A DNA stretch of 64,000 nt from Chryseobacterium sp. SNU WT5 (GTDB lineage Bacteria > Bacteroidota > Bacteroidia > Flavobacteriales > Weeksellaceae). The stretch is taken from positions 1 through 64,000 of the forward strand of contig NZ_CP041688.1 in NCBI RefSeq assembly GCF_007362475.1, written 5' to 3'. Numbering within the stretch: the first letter of the stretch is position 1; each line of letters begins with the position of its first letter. Under the pieces are notes generated by a model. The model saw only the letters and a list, made by a program, of their open reading frames with translations, searched no databases and was not told the origin of the DNA. This document shows positions 24,359 to 34,027 of the stretch, in pieces. The position numbers and the translations under genes were made by a program.

Positions 24359-25090
24359 TTAAGGTAAAATCCGTTCTTTGGACTTTCGTGCTTTTACAAA
24401 CTGAATTAAACTCCTGGATCGTATAAATTTCAGTTGTTCAATAATTTTATATTCATAAAATACTTTAAAATGATTACTTTTAAAAGGCCAAGGTTCTACA
24501 GTAATCACATTTTCTTCTAAATAATAGGTTTGATTCATCTGGTTGTCAGGACTTAGAGAAACTTCCATTTTTCTTCCTTCTGGTTGAATTTTATCCATGC
24601 ATATAAGTAGAGAAAATGCATCACACCACTCAACAAATCTGTACAAACGATTAGCATATTTTTCGTCTATCTCTAGATGGTCTAAAATATCCTTTCGATT
24701 TTTAACTTGGTCTTTTAAGAATTTATTTAATTCACTATTCTTAGCTTCCTTTGAATCACTAAAGATGAAATCGATATGCAATGAAGTTAATAACGCATTC
24801 AATTGACATTTTGCAGAGGCCATTTCCATTACGGCTAGTTTTTGTTTGATATCAGACTTTTTTGATCCGTCATCAACAGTGAAATTTCGCGGTGCTCCTG
24901 CTTCGGTAAGGTTTTTTTCTTCGTTAGTCTCTTCCGCACCATCATCATGTTCCGCAATGGTGATAATTGTTGGAACTATAATATCATTAGGCAGGTCAAT
25001 ATCATATTGGTAAGCCAGCATCGCCGCCAATAACCCGTGAGAACGCTGATTAATGATTTTCCAACCTTTTTGATGAGAAGATACGATCAT
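24359..25090 (-). CDS. DUF3891-family protein (HD-like)
   Basis: 243 residues. Starts WKIINQRSHGLLAAMLAYQYD and contains IAEHDDGAEE, matching the conserved H ... H-D pattern of DUF3891, which looks like a divergent HD-type metal site. The family has no known activity. Lies 36 bp downstream of cphA on the same strand, so the two are probably one transcript; a link to cyanophycin or amino acid metabolism is inference only. Confidence 0.7.
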   Translation of the reverse strand: MIVSSHQKGWKIINQRSHGLLAAMLAYQYDIDLPNDIIVPTIITIAEHDDGAEETNEEKNLTEAGAPRNFTVDDGSKKSDIKQKLAVMEMASAKCQLNALLTSLHIDFIFSDSKEAKNSELNKFLKDQVKNRKDILDHLEIDEKYANRLYRFVEWCDAFSLLICMDKIQPEGRKMEVSLSPDNQMNQTYYLEENVITVEPWPFKSNHFKVFYEYKIIEQLKFIRSRSLIQFVKARKSKERILP

Positions 25091-25126
25091 AAAATTACTT
25101 TTTCAAGTTAACATTTTTATAATGAC

Positions 25127-27700
25127 TTACTTTTCAAAATTCTGAAATTCCATCGCTACTTCCTGTGTAAGTCCTAAAGTATAAGTTGCATTATCTGCAC
25201 AAATTACGACATAACTACCTTTATCGGCATTAGAAACAGCGAAATGAAGTGCGCTTTTTGTATCAGGGATTACTTGGTATGACTGCTGTGGATTCACATC
25301 ATAGATTCCGCGGGACAATAATTCAACGATAGATTCTTTACTTCTACCTCTTAGATCTCGATCAAATCTGATGATGATGTCGTCATACATTGATGCAGAG
25401 ATACGACCAAATTCTATAATATCTTCTTCACGCCGATCACCAGTCCCCGTAATAATTCCTAATTTTCTTCCTGAAATATTTTTGAGATATCCTGCAAGCG
25501 CTCTAAGACCGTGGGGGTTATGTGCATAATCTAAAATAACATTTACACCATTTATTTTAAATTCATTGATACGTCCAGGAGTATGTTCGGGCGTCGGAAT
25601 AAAAGATTTTAAGGCCAGTGCGATGTGGCTTGGTTGCATCCCGGAAAAGTAGGATGCGAGGACTACAGGTAATAAATTTTCAATCATAAAACCCGCTTTA
25701 CCCTTTCTCGTTATTGGAACTTCTGTCGCGTTAAAAATAAAAATTCTGCCTTCAGAATGATGAATATAAATGTCCTTATTGTTGTCTGCATAGACAACAG
25801 TTCCTCCCTGTTCTAGATGGCTTTTAATATTTTTATTTTCTGAATCTGTGCAGAATAAAGCGATGTTACATTCTAATTTATTTTTCATTTCATAAACAAG
25901 TTCATCAGCGGCATTAAGAATTGTCCACCCATCCTTTTTAACTGATTGAGGAACCACGACCTTTACAAAGGCGAGATCTTCCACGCTGTAAATATCTTTT
26001 AATCCTAAATGATCTTCAGCAACATTGGTTACAATTGCGATATCACAATAGTCAAAACCTAAACCCGATCTAATGATTCCTCCTCGTGCACATTCTAATA
26101 CAGCTGTATCGATGGTCATATCTTGGAGAATTGTTTTAGCACTTTGGGGACCAGAACAGTCTCCCGCTTGAATCTTTTCCCCGTCGATATAAATCCCATC
26201 CGTTGAGCTAAAGCCTACCTTACGTCCTGCGAAAGATAACGCATGAGCCATCAATCGGGTAGTGGTAGTTTTTCCGTTTGTGCCAGTTATTGCAATGATA
26301 GGTATTCGACCATTTTCGCCTTCTTCATACATTAAATCTACTATTGGTTCACCTACTTCCCGAGCAATACCCTTATTGGGATATTGGTGCATTCGTAATC
26401 CGGGAGCCGCGTTAACTTCAATTACAGCACCTCCATTTTCGTGTAGAGGGAGAGAAATATCTTGGGAAATGATATCGATCCCACAAATATCGAGGCCAAT
26501 TATTCGAGAAACTTTCTCTGCTAATGATTTATTGGATGGATGAATTAAGTCTGTTACATCTTCGGCGGTTCCGCCTGTACTTAAATTAGCAGTTAATTTG
26601 AGGAAAACAACTTGTCCAGCTCGCGGAATGCAGGTGGTGGTCAATCCTTGTTTTTGTAAACATAGCTCCGCATCTGCATCAAGCTTGATTTTAGTTAAAA
26701 TATTTTCATGTCCGTTTCCTCTCCTGTGATCGCTATTTTCTCTTTCAACAAGTTTATTAATATTTAGATATCCGTCGCCCGTTATAGAGGCGGGATGACG
26801 TAAGGAACCCGCAATAAATCTATTTCCAATAACTAATAATCGGTAGTCATTCCCTTTAATTTCTTTTTCTATAATTACAGAATTAGAAATTTCATTTGCG
26901 TAACGAAAGCCAATAAGTAAGTTTTCGAAGTTCGTAATGTCACAAGTGATGTTTCGTCCTTGATTCCCGTTCAATGGTTTTGTAACTAGAGGATAACCTA
27001 ATGTAGGAACGATTTCCATTAAATCGTTTTCATCAGTAACTACAAAGCCTTTAGGCACTGGTATGTAAGCACTCTCTAGAAACTTTTTTGTACTTTGTTT
27101 ATTCCCTGCAATATTTACTCCTATACAGGAGGTGTAATGCGAAATAGCAGCACTAATTCTTCTTTGTTTGTTACCATGACCTAATATTATATATCCGGCA
27201 GGACCAACATTTATGGGAATATTCCGTTTTCGTGCGGCTGAAATAATTAGAGAGGTGCTGGGTCCGTGGGCATACCTTTTTGCAATAGCTTTTACTCTTT
27301 CTATAGCTTCAGCTTTACTTAGTGGTTCTTCTCCTCTTATGATCGAATAAATAATATCTGATGTTAATTGTAACGCCTCTTTTCCTGCTTCTTCCACGTT
27401 ATATTCAATGATGCCGTAAAGTATTCCAGGAGTGGGATAAATTAGATTATGATATAGATTTTCTCCTTGTAAAATCCCTGCAGTCTGTAATGCAAAATCA
27501 AAAATACAATGATGAGTATCTTCATGTGAGCATGTAACCTTATAGTTTTCCAAAAAGTACTGACTGAGTGTTCTTTGCATGTTTTCGTCCACATCCAAAA
27601 GAAATAGTGGGTCAAACTTTGCTGCTATTATTTTATGATGATTAGCAGACCACATATTTGGACCGCGCATTACACGGCTTTCACTGAAAATTCTTCGCAT
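25127..27700 (-). CDS. cphA: Cyanophycin synthetase
   Basis: 857 residues from the ATG at 27700 (MRRIFSESRVMRGPNMWS); an upstream TTG at 27739 would add 13 residues, but the family begins close to the RGPNxWS motif. N-terminal domain, then an ATP-grasp domain (residues about 210-460: LGYPLVTKPLNGNQGRNI, GIDIISQD, VIEVNAAPGLRMHQYP), then a Mur-ligase-like domain (ITGTNGKTTTTRL, VLECARGGIIRSGLGF, DYAHNPHGL). It polymerises Asp and Arg into cyanophycin using ATP. No cyanophycinase gene is visible in the window. Confidence 0.92.
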   Translation of the reverse strand: MRRIFSESRVMRGPNMWSANHHKIIAAKFDPLFLLDVDENMQRTLSQYFLENYKVTCSHEDTHHCIFDFALQTAGILQGENLYHNLIYPTPGILYGIIEYNVEEAGKEALQLTSDIIYSIIRGEEPLSKAEAIERVKAIAKRYAHGPSTSLIISAARKRNIPINVGPAGYIILGHGNKQRRISAAISHYTSCIGVNIAGNKQSTKKFLESAYIPVPKGFVVTDENDLMEIVPTLGYPLVTKPLNGNQGRNITCDITNFENLLIGFRYANEISNSVIIEKEIKGNDYRLLVIGNRFIAGSLRHPASITGDGYLNINKLVERENSDHRRGNGHENILTKIKLDADAELCLQKQGLTTTCIPRAGQVVFLKLTANLSTGGTAEDVTDLIHPSNKSLAEKVSRIIGLDICGIDIISQDISLPLHENGGAVIEVNAAPGLRMHQYPNKGIAREVGEPIVDLMYEEGENGRIPIIAITGTNGKTTTTRLMAHALSFAGRKVGFSSTDGIYIDGEKIQAGDCSGPQSAKTILQDMTIDTAVLECARGGIIRSGLGFDYCDIAIVTNVAEDHLGLKDIYSVEDLAFVKVVVPQSVKKDGWTILNAADELVYEMKNKLECNIALFCTDSENKNIKSHLEQGGTVVYADNNKDIYIHHSEGRIFIFNATEVPITRKGKAGFMIENLLPVVLASYFSGMQPSHIALALKSFIPTPEHTPGRINEFKINGVNVILDYAHNPHGLRALAGYLKNISGRKLGIITGTGDRREEDIIEFGRISASMYDDIIIRFDRDLRGRSKESIVELLSRGIYDVNPQQSYQVIPDTKSALHFAVSNADKGSYVVICADNATYTLGLTQEVAMEFQNFEK

Positions 27701-27800
27701 TAGGTGTATTAGTTTATGTTTTTTTAATGATTTAAGCAAAATGACGCTACTCCTACATTCGGTGAGTATGCTTTTTTTGTTTAAATATTTGAACTTTCAA

Positions 27801-27826
27801 ATCAGATTTCATGCCAATTGAAGAGC
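27801..27826 (-). promoter_or_regulatory. Motif shared with the region upstream of the GntA-like gene
   Basis: 23 of 26 bases match 32067-32092. Both lie 100-150 bp upstream of minus-strand genes (cphA; GntA-like). Possible common operator or promoter element. The remaining intergenic stretch to ligD (27827-28038) shows nothing distinct. Confidence 0.4.
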
Positions 27827-28038
27827 ATTTATCTTAGATATTTTGGTCTTGCTGGAAAGGGATTTAAAAATTTTCAAATAAGAAAAATTTAACACATTTT
27901 TTTAAGATGTAGATGATAGACTTTTGCCGCAAACTACTAACCTTGGCATCAAAAATGCACAATTAATTTTGTAATAGCCGCAAGAACTAAACGCGATGTT
28001 TTAAAGTAAGTTAGTGATCATTGAATAACTTAGAAATT

Positions 28039-30597
28039 ATGGCATTAGACGAGTACAATAAAAAAAGAAAATTCAATGAAACTTCTGAGCCCGAAGGAAT
28101 GAAACATGATTCTTCTAAAAAATTAATTTTTGTAATTCAACGTCATTCTGCAACACGTCTTCACTACGATTTTCGTTTGGAGGTCGATGGAGTTTTGAAA
28201 AGTTGGGCCATTCCGAAAGGACCCTCATTGGATCCCACGGATAAAAGGTTAGCGATGATGACCGAAGATCACCCTTTTGATTATAAAGATTTTGAAGGTA
28301 CCATTCCAGAAGGTAATTACGGTGGAGGGGAGGTAGAAATTTGGGACTCTGGTACCTACACCCCTTTGCTAGAGGATAAATCTTCTTCTAAAAAATCCAA
28401 TGATTTGGTAATGCAGGATTATTTAAATGAGGGTTCGATAAAATTTATTTTACGCGGTAAAAAGCTCAAAGGAGAATTTGCATTGGTTAAAATTAAGAAC
28501 GGTAAACAGAAAAATGCTTGGCTTCTTATTAAGCATCGCGATAAGTATGCTGTGGAAGGTTTTGATGCAGAAAATAATGTTCCTAAAAATTCCAAAGTTA
28601 CAGAAAGGGAAGAGGGCAGATTAAATAAAAAAGACAAAGACAAAGCGAGAAAATCTACTAGCGCTGCGAAAAGTGAAAAAGAAACTGAAGGTGGTAAAAA
28701 AGTAAAAAATTATATCTCTCCCATGCTTGCAAAAATTGCTCCCGAACCATTTAATGATAAACAATGGGTGTTTGAAACAAAATGGGACGGTTATCGTGCT
28801 ATTGCAGATTTAAGTAGAAGCAGATTAAAATTATATTCCCGAAATGGACTTTCTTTCGCAGAAAAATATCCTTTAATCACTGAAAATTTACAGCTTCAGA
28901 AATCATCTATGATCATTGATGGGGAAATTGTCGCTCTTAATAAGGAAGGTTATCCAGATTTCCAGGCACTTCAAAGATTTAGTGAAAATCCCGAGGTACA
29001 GCTTACTTATCAGGTATTTGATTTGTTATGGTTAGAGGGAAAATCTGTAGAAGATTTGCCGCTGACCGAACGCAAAAAATTGCTTAAAAAAGTTTTAATA
29101 CAAAATGATGTTATCAAATACTCTGAACACACCGTTGAAAAAGGAATAAATTTTTTTAAAAAAATGAAAAAATTAAAACTGGAAGGAATGATGGCTAAAA
29201 AAGCTAATAGCAAATATTCCGAGGGAGGAAGAACTTCAAATTGGTTAAAAGTTAAATTTCAGAACACGGAGGATGTAATTATATGTGGCTATACTAAACC
29301 GAAGGGATCGCGCAAAAACTTTGGTGCTCTTATTTTAGGAACTTATGTTAACGATGAATTAAAATATTGCGGACATGCCGGAACTGGCTTTACGGCATCT
29401 ACTTTAGATGATTTAATGATGAAATTTAAACCTTTGATTACCAAAAAGTCTCCCTTTGAAGTAATACCGAAGACGAATACCGATCCAGTTTGGCTGAAAC
29501 CAGAATTAGTTTGTGAAATTAAATTTGCGGAGAAAACGAAAGATGAGATTTTTCGGCATCCTGTTTTTAAGGGTTTGAGAATAGACAAAGAAAAAAAAGA
29601 CGTCAAAAAACAATCTAGTGAAGATAAAAATTTCAAATCAGCAAGCATCTCTGATAAAAGTACTGCTAAAAAGGGAAATAGTAAGATAGCAGAACGCGAA
29701 ATAAAAGTAGGGAAAGACAGTTTAATCATTACCCATCCAGATAAATTGTATTTTCCCGAAAGCGGAATTTCAAAAATGGATGTTATTGATTATTACGAAT
29801 CAGTTGCTGAATATATATTACCGCATATAAAAAACCGACCCCAATCACTGCACCGATTTCCAAATGGTATTGAGGCGCCGGGATTTTATCAAAAGGATGC
29901 TTCAGATGCACCGAAGTGGATTAAAAAGATACCAATTCATGCTGAATCAACAAATAAAGAGGTTGAATATATGGTATGTAGAAAGTTGCAAGATATCATG
30001 TATCTGAATAATTTAGGATGCATAGAAATGAATCCGTGGAACTCAACGATAAAAAATATAGAAAAGCCAGATTGGTTGGGGTTAGACTTAGATCCGTCTG
30101 CAAAAAATTCTTTCGACGACGTTATCGAAGTTGCCTTGGCAGTTAAAGATATTTTGGATCAAATCAAAATTGAAGGGTATTGCAAAACTTCTGGAAGTAC
30201 AGGACTTCATATTTATTTGCCACTTAATGCTAAATATGAATTTGAAGAAGCAAAGGATTTCGCTTATCTTTTAATGCAGAAAGTAAACGAAAAACTTCCG
30301 TCTTTGACCACTCTTGAAAGAAATTTGAAAAAAAGAGGAGATAAAAAAATATATCTCGATTATTTACAAAACAGCAAAGGTCAAACTTTGGCAAGTGTTT
30401 ATAGTTTGCGGCCAAAACCCCATGCTCCGGTGTCAATGCCATTATTGTGGAAAGAAGTAAAATCTGGAATTCTACCTACGGACTTTAATATTTCTAATGC
30501 TTTAGAACGAATAAAAAAGAATGGCGATCTTTTCAAACCGGTACTTGGAAAAGGTATTGATTTAGTGAAGGGATTAAAAAAGCTTGAATCGATTTGA
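28039..30597 (+). CDS. ligD: Three-domain ATP-dependent DNA ligase LigD
   Basis: 852 residues from the ATG at 28039 (a TTG 18 bases earlier also fits). Domains in order: 3'-phosphoesterase (residues about 10-180; FVIQRHSATRLHYDFRLE, SWAIPKGPS, EGTIPEGNYGGG), ATP-dependent ligase (about 215-520; nucleotide-binding lysine in ETKWDGYRA, DGEIVAL, MAKKANSKY, WLKVKF), and archaeo-eukaryotic primase-type polymerase (about 560-852; YFPESGISKMDVIDYY, WLGLDLDPS). This is the enzyme of bacterial non-homologous end joining; its partner Ku is not in the window. Domain order PE-Lig-Pol is the one common in Bacteroidota. Confidence 0.93.
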   Translation: MALDEYNKKRKFNETSEPEGMKHDSSKKLIFVIQRHSATRLHYDFRLEVDGVLKSWAIPKGPSLDPTDKRLAMMTEDHPFDYKDFEGTIPEGNYGGGEVEIWDSGTYTPLLEDKSSSKKSNDLVMQDYLNEGSIKFILRGKKLKGEFALVKIKNGKQKNAWLLIKHRDKYAVEGFDAENNVPKNSKVTEREEGRLNKKDKDKARKSTSAAKSEKETEGGKKVKNYISPMLAKIAPEPFNDKQWVFETKWDGYRAIADLSRSRLKLYSRNGLSFAEKYPLITENLQLQKSSMIIDGEIVALNKEGYPDFQALQRFSENPEVQLTYQVFDLLWLEGKSVEDLPLTERKKLLKKVLIQNDVIKYSEHTVEKGINFFKKMKKLKLEGMMAKKANSKYSEGGRTSNWLKVKFQNTEDVIICGYTKPKGSRKNFGALILGTYVNDELKYCGHAGTGFTASTLDDLMMKFKPLITKKSPFEVIPKTNTDPVWLKPELVCEIKFAEKTKDEIFRHPVFKGLRIDKEKKDVKKQSSEDKNFKSASISDKSTAKKGNSKIAEREIKVGKDSLIITHPDKLYFPESGISKMDVIDYYESVAEYILPHIKNRPQSLHRFPNGIEAPGFYQKDASDAPKWIKKIPIHAESTNKEVEYMVCRKLQDIMYLNNLGCIEMNPWNSTIKNIEKPDWLGLDLDPSAKNSFDDVIEVALAVKDILDQIKIEGYCKTSGSTGLHIYLPLNAKYEFEEAKDFAYLLMQKVNEKLPSLTTLERNLKKRGDKKIYLDYLQNSKGQTLASVYSLRPKPHAPVSMPLLWKEVKSGILPTDFNISNALERIKKNGDLFKPVLGKGIDLVKGLKKLESI

Positions 30598-30646
30598 TTC
30601 AAGCTTTTAAACTCAATATTCATTGAAAGGTTAATGAATAGTTCGA

Positions 30647-31237
30647 CTATTTTTCGGTGATAAAATATTGGATGGGTTTAAAACTACCACCATTACTATC
30701 TTCTGCAGAACATGCAGTTAAACATACCAGCAAATCCATTTGAGCTCTAAACTTAATGTAATCTCCTGCTTTAGAAGTTGGAGGAAGAACTGAAATCTTT
30801 CCTTTTTCATCAAATTGAACATTCATAAAAATGTTAAATGCCGTAGGAATATCATCCTGCTTAATTCCCATGGGTTCTAAATTTTTCGAAAGATTGTTGA
30901 GACAGCTCGGGTGCTCTCCAGAATAATTATACATTATTTCGAAAGTTTCTTTGCTACACGGAGCAAGCAGAAAATCATTACGTCCATTGGTATCTTCTAT
31001 AATTTCCATCATTTTGTTGGAACGATTGCTCCAAAGGAAATTGCCTGTTGACAGTAGAATTGACTCCTCAAAATCAAGGGATTTCCCCGATGATAATTTT
31101 TCGTTCAAATCATTGCTGTTAAATAATACCATGTCACTTACCTGCATTCCTTCTGGATCGATTACCGTTAAAATTTCTCCTTCCTTTAAATAAAAAGCTT
31201 TTCCACTTTGCTTTTCGATCGTATAAATTTTACTCAT
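30647..31237 (-). CDS. DUF1989 (urea carboxylase-associated) family protein
   Basis: 196 residues. Matches the DUF1989 layout: GKAFYLKEGEILTVIDPEGMQVSDMVLFN near the start, FLLAPCSKETFEIMYN, HPSCLNNL and the C-terminal DLLVCLTACSAEDSNGGSFKPI. Conserved Cys and Glu residues suggest a metal site. It starts 3 bases after the GntA-like gene, so both are one operon; DUF1989 proteins often accompany urea carboxylase or N-oxygenase genes. Confidence 0.75.
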   Translation of the reverse strand: MSKIYTIEKQSGKAFYLKEGEILTVIDPEGMQVSDMVLFNSNDLNEKLSSGKSLDFEESILLSTGNFLWSNRSNKMMEIIEDTNGRNDFLLAPCSKETFEIMYNYSGEHPSCLNNLSKNLEPMGIKQDDIPTAFNIFMNVQFDEKGKISVLPPTSKAGDYIKFRAQMDLLVCLTACSAEDSNGGSFKPIQYFITEK

Positions 31238-31240
31238 ATT

Positions 31241-31918
31241 TTAATTTGATTTTTTATGAAATGGACATTTCCAGTTTTCTTCTACATTGCGACCACTATA
31301 CTGCTTCGTTTCCGTATCTGTACCATAATCTTCCAGAACTGGATTAATATTACCTTGTAGCGCTTCATCATTTTTTCTAATAGTATCTCGAACAGAAGAA
31401 TACGTCCCCATTTCCCTCAATTTTTCAAACTGATGATGTAGATTGAAAACCAATGTAGTATAGGGAGCTTTTCTCGCAATTCTTGAACTTTCTGGATGTA
31501 AACCTACGATATAAAAAGCTTTTCCGCCTAAACTGAAACTAAATTCTGGACTTTCACAATCATCACTCACTGCTTTATCCCATTTGCAATCGTCAAGTTC
31601 ATGTAAGGTCTGTAAAGTATTCCACAGCGCATCTTCGAAATCAACTTCATTAGCAAAATGATTATTTGGGAAAACTGCTAAAAAGGACTCAAATTGGTTC
31701 CCATTAAAATCATATTGGGTGATATAATTAGCAAGATCTTCCATTAATCTGCGAAGAGATTTTTTGTTGAACATATCCTCGTAACTATTCATATGGTAAT
31801 TTTCCATTTTAAATAGGGATTTGGCCATAATGCAAGGATGATCTTCGTCTAAAACATATTTTTTAAACTCGTCCTGTATACTACGAACTTCCGTAGGTGT
31901 ATTAATAGTTTCATTCAT
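31241..31918 (-). CDS. YqcI/YcgG (GntA-like) heme-type N-oxygenase family protein
   Basis: 225 residues. Family features: DEDHPCIMAKSLFKMENYHMNSYEDM at the start, SFSLGGKAFYIVGLHPESSRIARKAPYTTLVFNLHHQFEKLREMG in the middle and the C-terminal NWKCPFHKK. The family contains heme-dependent N-hydroxylases that act on guanidino or amino groups (GntA of guanitoxin synthesis, DcsA, AglA). Paired with the DUF1989 gene. Substrate unknown; an arginine-derived compound would fit the neighbouring cyanophycin gene but is speculation. Confidence 0.7.
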   Translation of the reverse strand: MNETINTPTEVRSIQDEFKKYVLDEDHPCIMAKSLFKMENYHMNSYEDMFNKKSLRRLMEDLANYITQYDFNGNQFESFLAVFPNNHFANEVDFEDALWNTLQTLHELDDCKWDKAVSDDCESPEFSFSLGGKAFYIVGLHPESSRIARKAPYTTLVFNLHHQFEKLREMGTYSSVRDTIRKNDEALQGNINPVLEDYGTDTETKQYSGRNVEENWKCPFHKKSN

Positions 31919-32383
31919 AATAATAATTTTTATATTAAATGTTTGTGACTGTTTATTGTCACTAATATTCTTTATTAGACTGTTGCTTTATAATATTTCA
32001 ATCTTTCAGAAAAGAAGTAACAATCACAATTTTATTTTTTTATTTAAAAATATGTTCTAAAATTTAATCAGATTTCATGCCGTTTGAGGAGCTCTACATA
32101 CGATCAATGTGATTTTGTGATGAATGATTTGCTATTTAATAAGAAGATATTTTTAAGTATTTTCTTTGCGATTACCTATCGGTTAGGCTTTAAAGCGGTT
32201 TTGAAATTTTTAGTGATAAAAATCTAACAATAGGTGGCGCGAATCTCGTAACAGTCTAATTTGTTGATATTTAATAGATGCAGTCCGAAATTTTTAGCTC
32301 ATATAAATTTTTTTTTAGCTGATTCGTAATTACATCAGTACTTCAAAATTCCATAATGTAAATTTGTTTGAAACAATCTCATT
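31919..32383. other. Intergenic region between the GntA-like operon and a lipoprotein gene
   Basis: AT-rich. Contains the motif ATCAGATTTCATGCC (32067-32092) shared with the cphA upstream region and, at 32359-32366, TAAATTTG, a good Bacteroidota -7 box for the lipoprotein gene at 32384. Otherwise nothing seen. Confidence 0.4.
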
Positions 32384-32593
32384 ATGAATCTCAAAATTTT
32401 GATAACAGTTGGATTACTAGGTTTACTTAGTTCCTGTTCAAAAAACGATACACCTCAAAATACAGAACCGGCAAATTATGCTGAAACAAAGGAAAAACTC
32501 ATCCAGAATCCTGATAAAGATTCTGTTGAAAGTGATAGTATTAAAACACCTACCGCAATGCCTCCGCAAACTGAACCTACGGTAGGAAAGTAA
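32384..32593 (+). CDS. Small lipoprotein
   Basis: 69 residues. Lipoprotein signal with Cys18 (LGLLSSCSKND); the mature part is short, rich in Thr, Pro and Glu and probably disordered. A -7 box TAAATTTG lies 18 bases before the ATG. Function unknown. Confidence 0.7.
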   Translation: MNLKILITVGLLGLLSSCSKNDTPQNTEPANYAETKEKLIQNPDKDSVESDSIKTPTAMPPQTEPTVGK

Positions 32594-32617
32594 AAAATTC
32601 CTTGAATTTTGTCAAGC

Positions 32618-32821
32618 TACTGCTGTTTTATGAGTTTCCATGCTTGCTCACATGAAGGAAATATAAAGCTATTTTTCCTTGAATGTCGCTGAAGTTGAGT
32701 TGGAAATCCCTTTGCTTTATCCCATTCTAAATTATCTGTAATATTAGAATGGATTACTTGTGTCACTTCAAAATGTTTTTTCCGACTATCAAAGAGCTTT
32801 TTTCTAAGAAATTTTTAATTA
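32618..32821 (-). pseudogene. Possible C-terminal fragment of a lost gene
   Basis: On the minus strand a frame without ATG runs through the dispersed motif at 32773 and ends at TAG (32618-32620); its protein-like part reads HFEVTQVIHSNITDNLEWDK ... CEQAWKLIKQQ. It looks like the end of a real coding sequence that was cut at or near the motif. Low confidence. Confidence 0.3.
32773..32789 (+). repeat. Dispersed motif copy
   Basis: ATGTTTTTTCCGACTAT between the cphA/ligD module and the restriction-modification operon. At 32841-32848 TATATTTG follows, a candidate -7 box for the operon beginning at 32951. Confidence 0.6.
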
Positions 32822-32950
32822 AAAGTTCTATTGAAATTCTTATATTTGATAGGATTAAATTAAATCGTTGGTAACCGTCATGGTCTTATTGAAGATTCTC
32901 AATAGTGGAGAATCTTCAATAGTTTTATCCCAGGCGACAAAGCATAAACT

Positions 32951-33958
32951 ATGGGAAAGAATATTCTTCCGGATTCAAATCAAGATTTTGAGAAATTACT
33001 GCATTATATTCAGCAGAAGCAAATCCAGGTATTTCAGAAAGTAAATACTGCGCTCATTGATTTGTATTGGGAACTGGGTAAGATCCTTAGTGAGAAGGTA
33101 AAGAACAATGAGTGGGGTAAAAGCGTAGTAACAGAATTCGCTAAATATATTACTTCAAATGCTCCGGATATTAAAGGTTTTAGTGATAAGAATCTTTGGC
33201 GGATGAAGCAGTTTTACGAAACCTATGTTGATCATCCAGAACTCTCAGCACTGCTGAGAGAAATTCCCTGGACTCATAATACCATTATTTTTTCCCGCTG
33301 CAAGAGCACCGAGGAAAGAATTTTCTATATTAAGCGATCAATTTGTGAAAAGTATTCTACCCGAAACCTGGAAAGACAGATTAACGCTTCTCTTTATGAA
33401 AGAACACAATTGGGGGATGAAAAACTCTCAGCGGTGATGAGAGAATTGGAACCCCGTGCAAAGCAGGTTTTTAGAAACAGCTATGTATTGGAATTTCTAG
33501 GCCTACCCGAGGAACATACGGAGAGTGATCTGCAGAAGGAATTGGTAAAGCAAATTAAGAAATTCATTATCGAGTTAGGGAAAGACTTTCTGTTTATCGA
33601 CCAAGAGTACAAACTACAGGTTGGCAATAGTGACTTTTATATTGATCTGTTGTTTTATCATCGCGAGTTACAATGTTTGGTTGCCTTGGAACTCAAAACT
33701 GACAAGTTCAAACCGGAACATATGGGCCAGCTCAATTTCTATTTGGAAGCGTTGGATCGGGATGTGAGAAAACCTCATGAAAATCCGAGTATTGGTATTT
33801 TATTGTGTCGGGACAAAGACGAAGAAGTCGTAGAATATGCACTTTCTCGAAATTTGAAACCCAGTATGGTTGCGGAGTATCACTTGCAGTTACCTGATAA
33901 AAAAATGTTGCAGGAAAAGCTCCATCAGATCTTAGATCGTAAGGACACAAGTGAATAG
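32951..33958 (+). CDS. DUF1016/YhcG-type PD-(D/E)xK nuclease-like protein
   Basis: 335 residues. N-terminal DUF1016 helical domain (LIDLYWELGKILSEK, FSDKNLWRMKQFYETY, PWTHNTIIFSR) and C-terminal nuclease domain (KDFLFIDQEYKLQVGNSDFYIDLLFYHRELQCLVALELKTDKFKPEH), with catalytic Asp, Glu and Lys in FYIDLL and LELKTDKF. Members are often found inside type I restriction operons of Bacteroidota. It lies 69 bp before hsdM on the same strand and probably belongs to the operon. Confidence 0.85.
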   Translation: MGKNILPDSNQDFEKLLHYIQQKQIQVFQKVNTALIDLYWELGKILSEKVKNNEWGKSVVTEFAKYITSNAPDIKGFSDKNLWRMKQFYETYVDHPELSALLREIPWTHNTIIFSRCKSTEERIFYIKRSICEKYSTRNLERQINASLYERTQLGDEKLSAVMRELEPRAKQVFRNSYVLEFLGLPEEHTESDLQKELVKQIKKFIIELGKDFLFIDQEYKLQVGNSDFYIDLLFYHRELQCLVALELKTDKFKPEHMGQLNFYLEALDRDVRKPHENPSIGILLCRDKDEEVVEYALSRNLKPSMVAEYHLQLPDKKMLQEKLHQILDRKDTSE

Positions 33959-34027
33959 GAATGTACCAAAATGTACAGCACATTCTCACTTAAAAACGGT
34001 AAGTTTAAAATCTATCAAAAAGAATAA

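Noticed and set aside
27801..32092. Sigma-54 promoters upstream of cphA and the GntA-like gene
   Set aside because: The shared motif contains GGCAT but lacks the GC element at the proper distance, so it does not fit the -24/-12 consensus.
23511..32789. A complete transposon bounded by the inverted dispersed motif
   Set aside because: No transposase besides the small resolvase, no target duplication seen, and four other single copies of the motif have no partner; kept only as an alternative reading.
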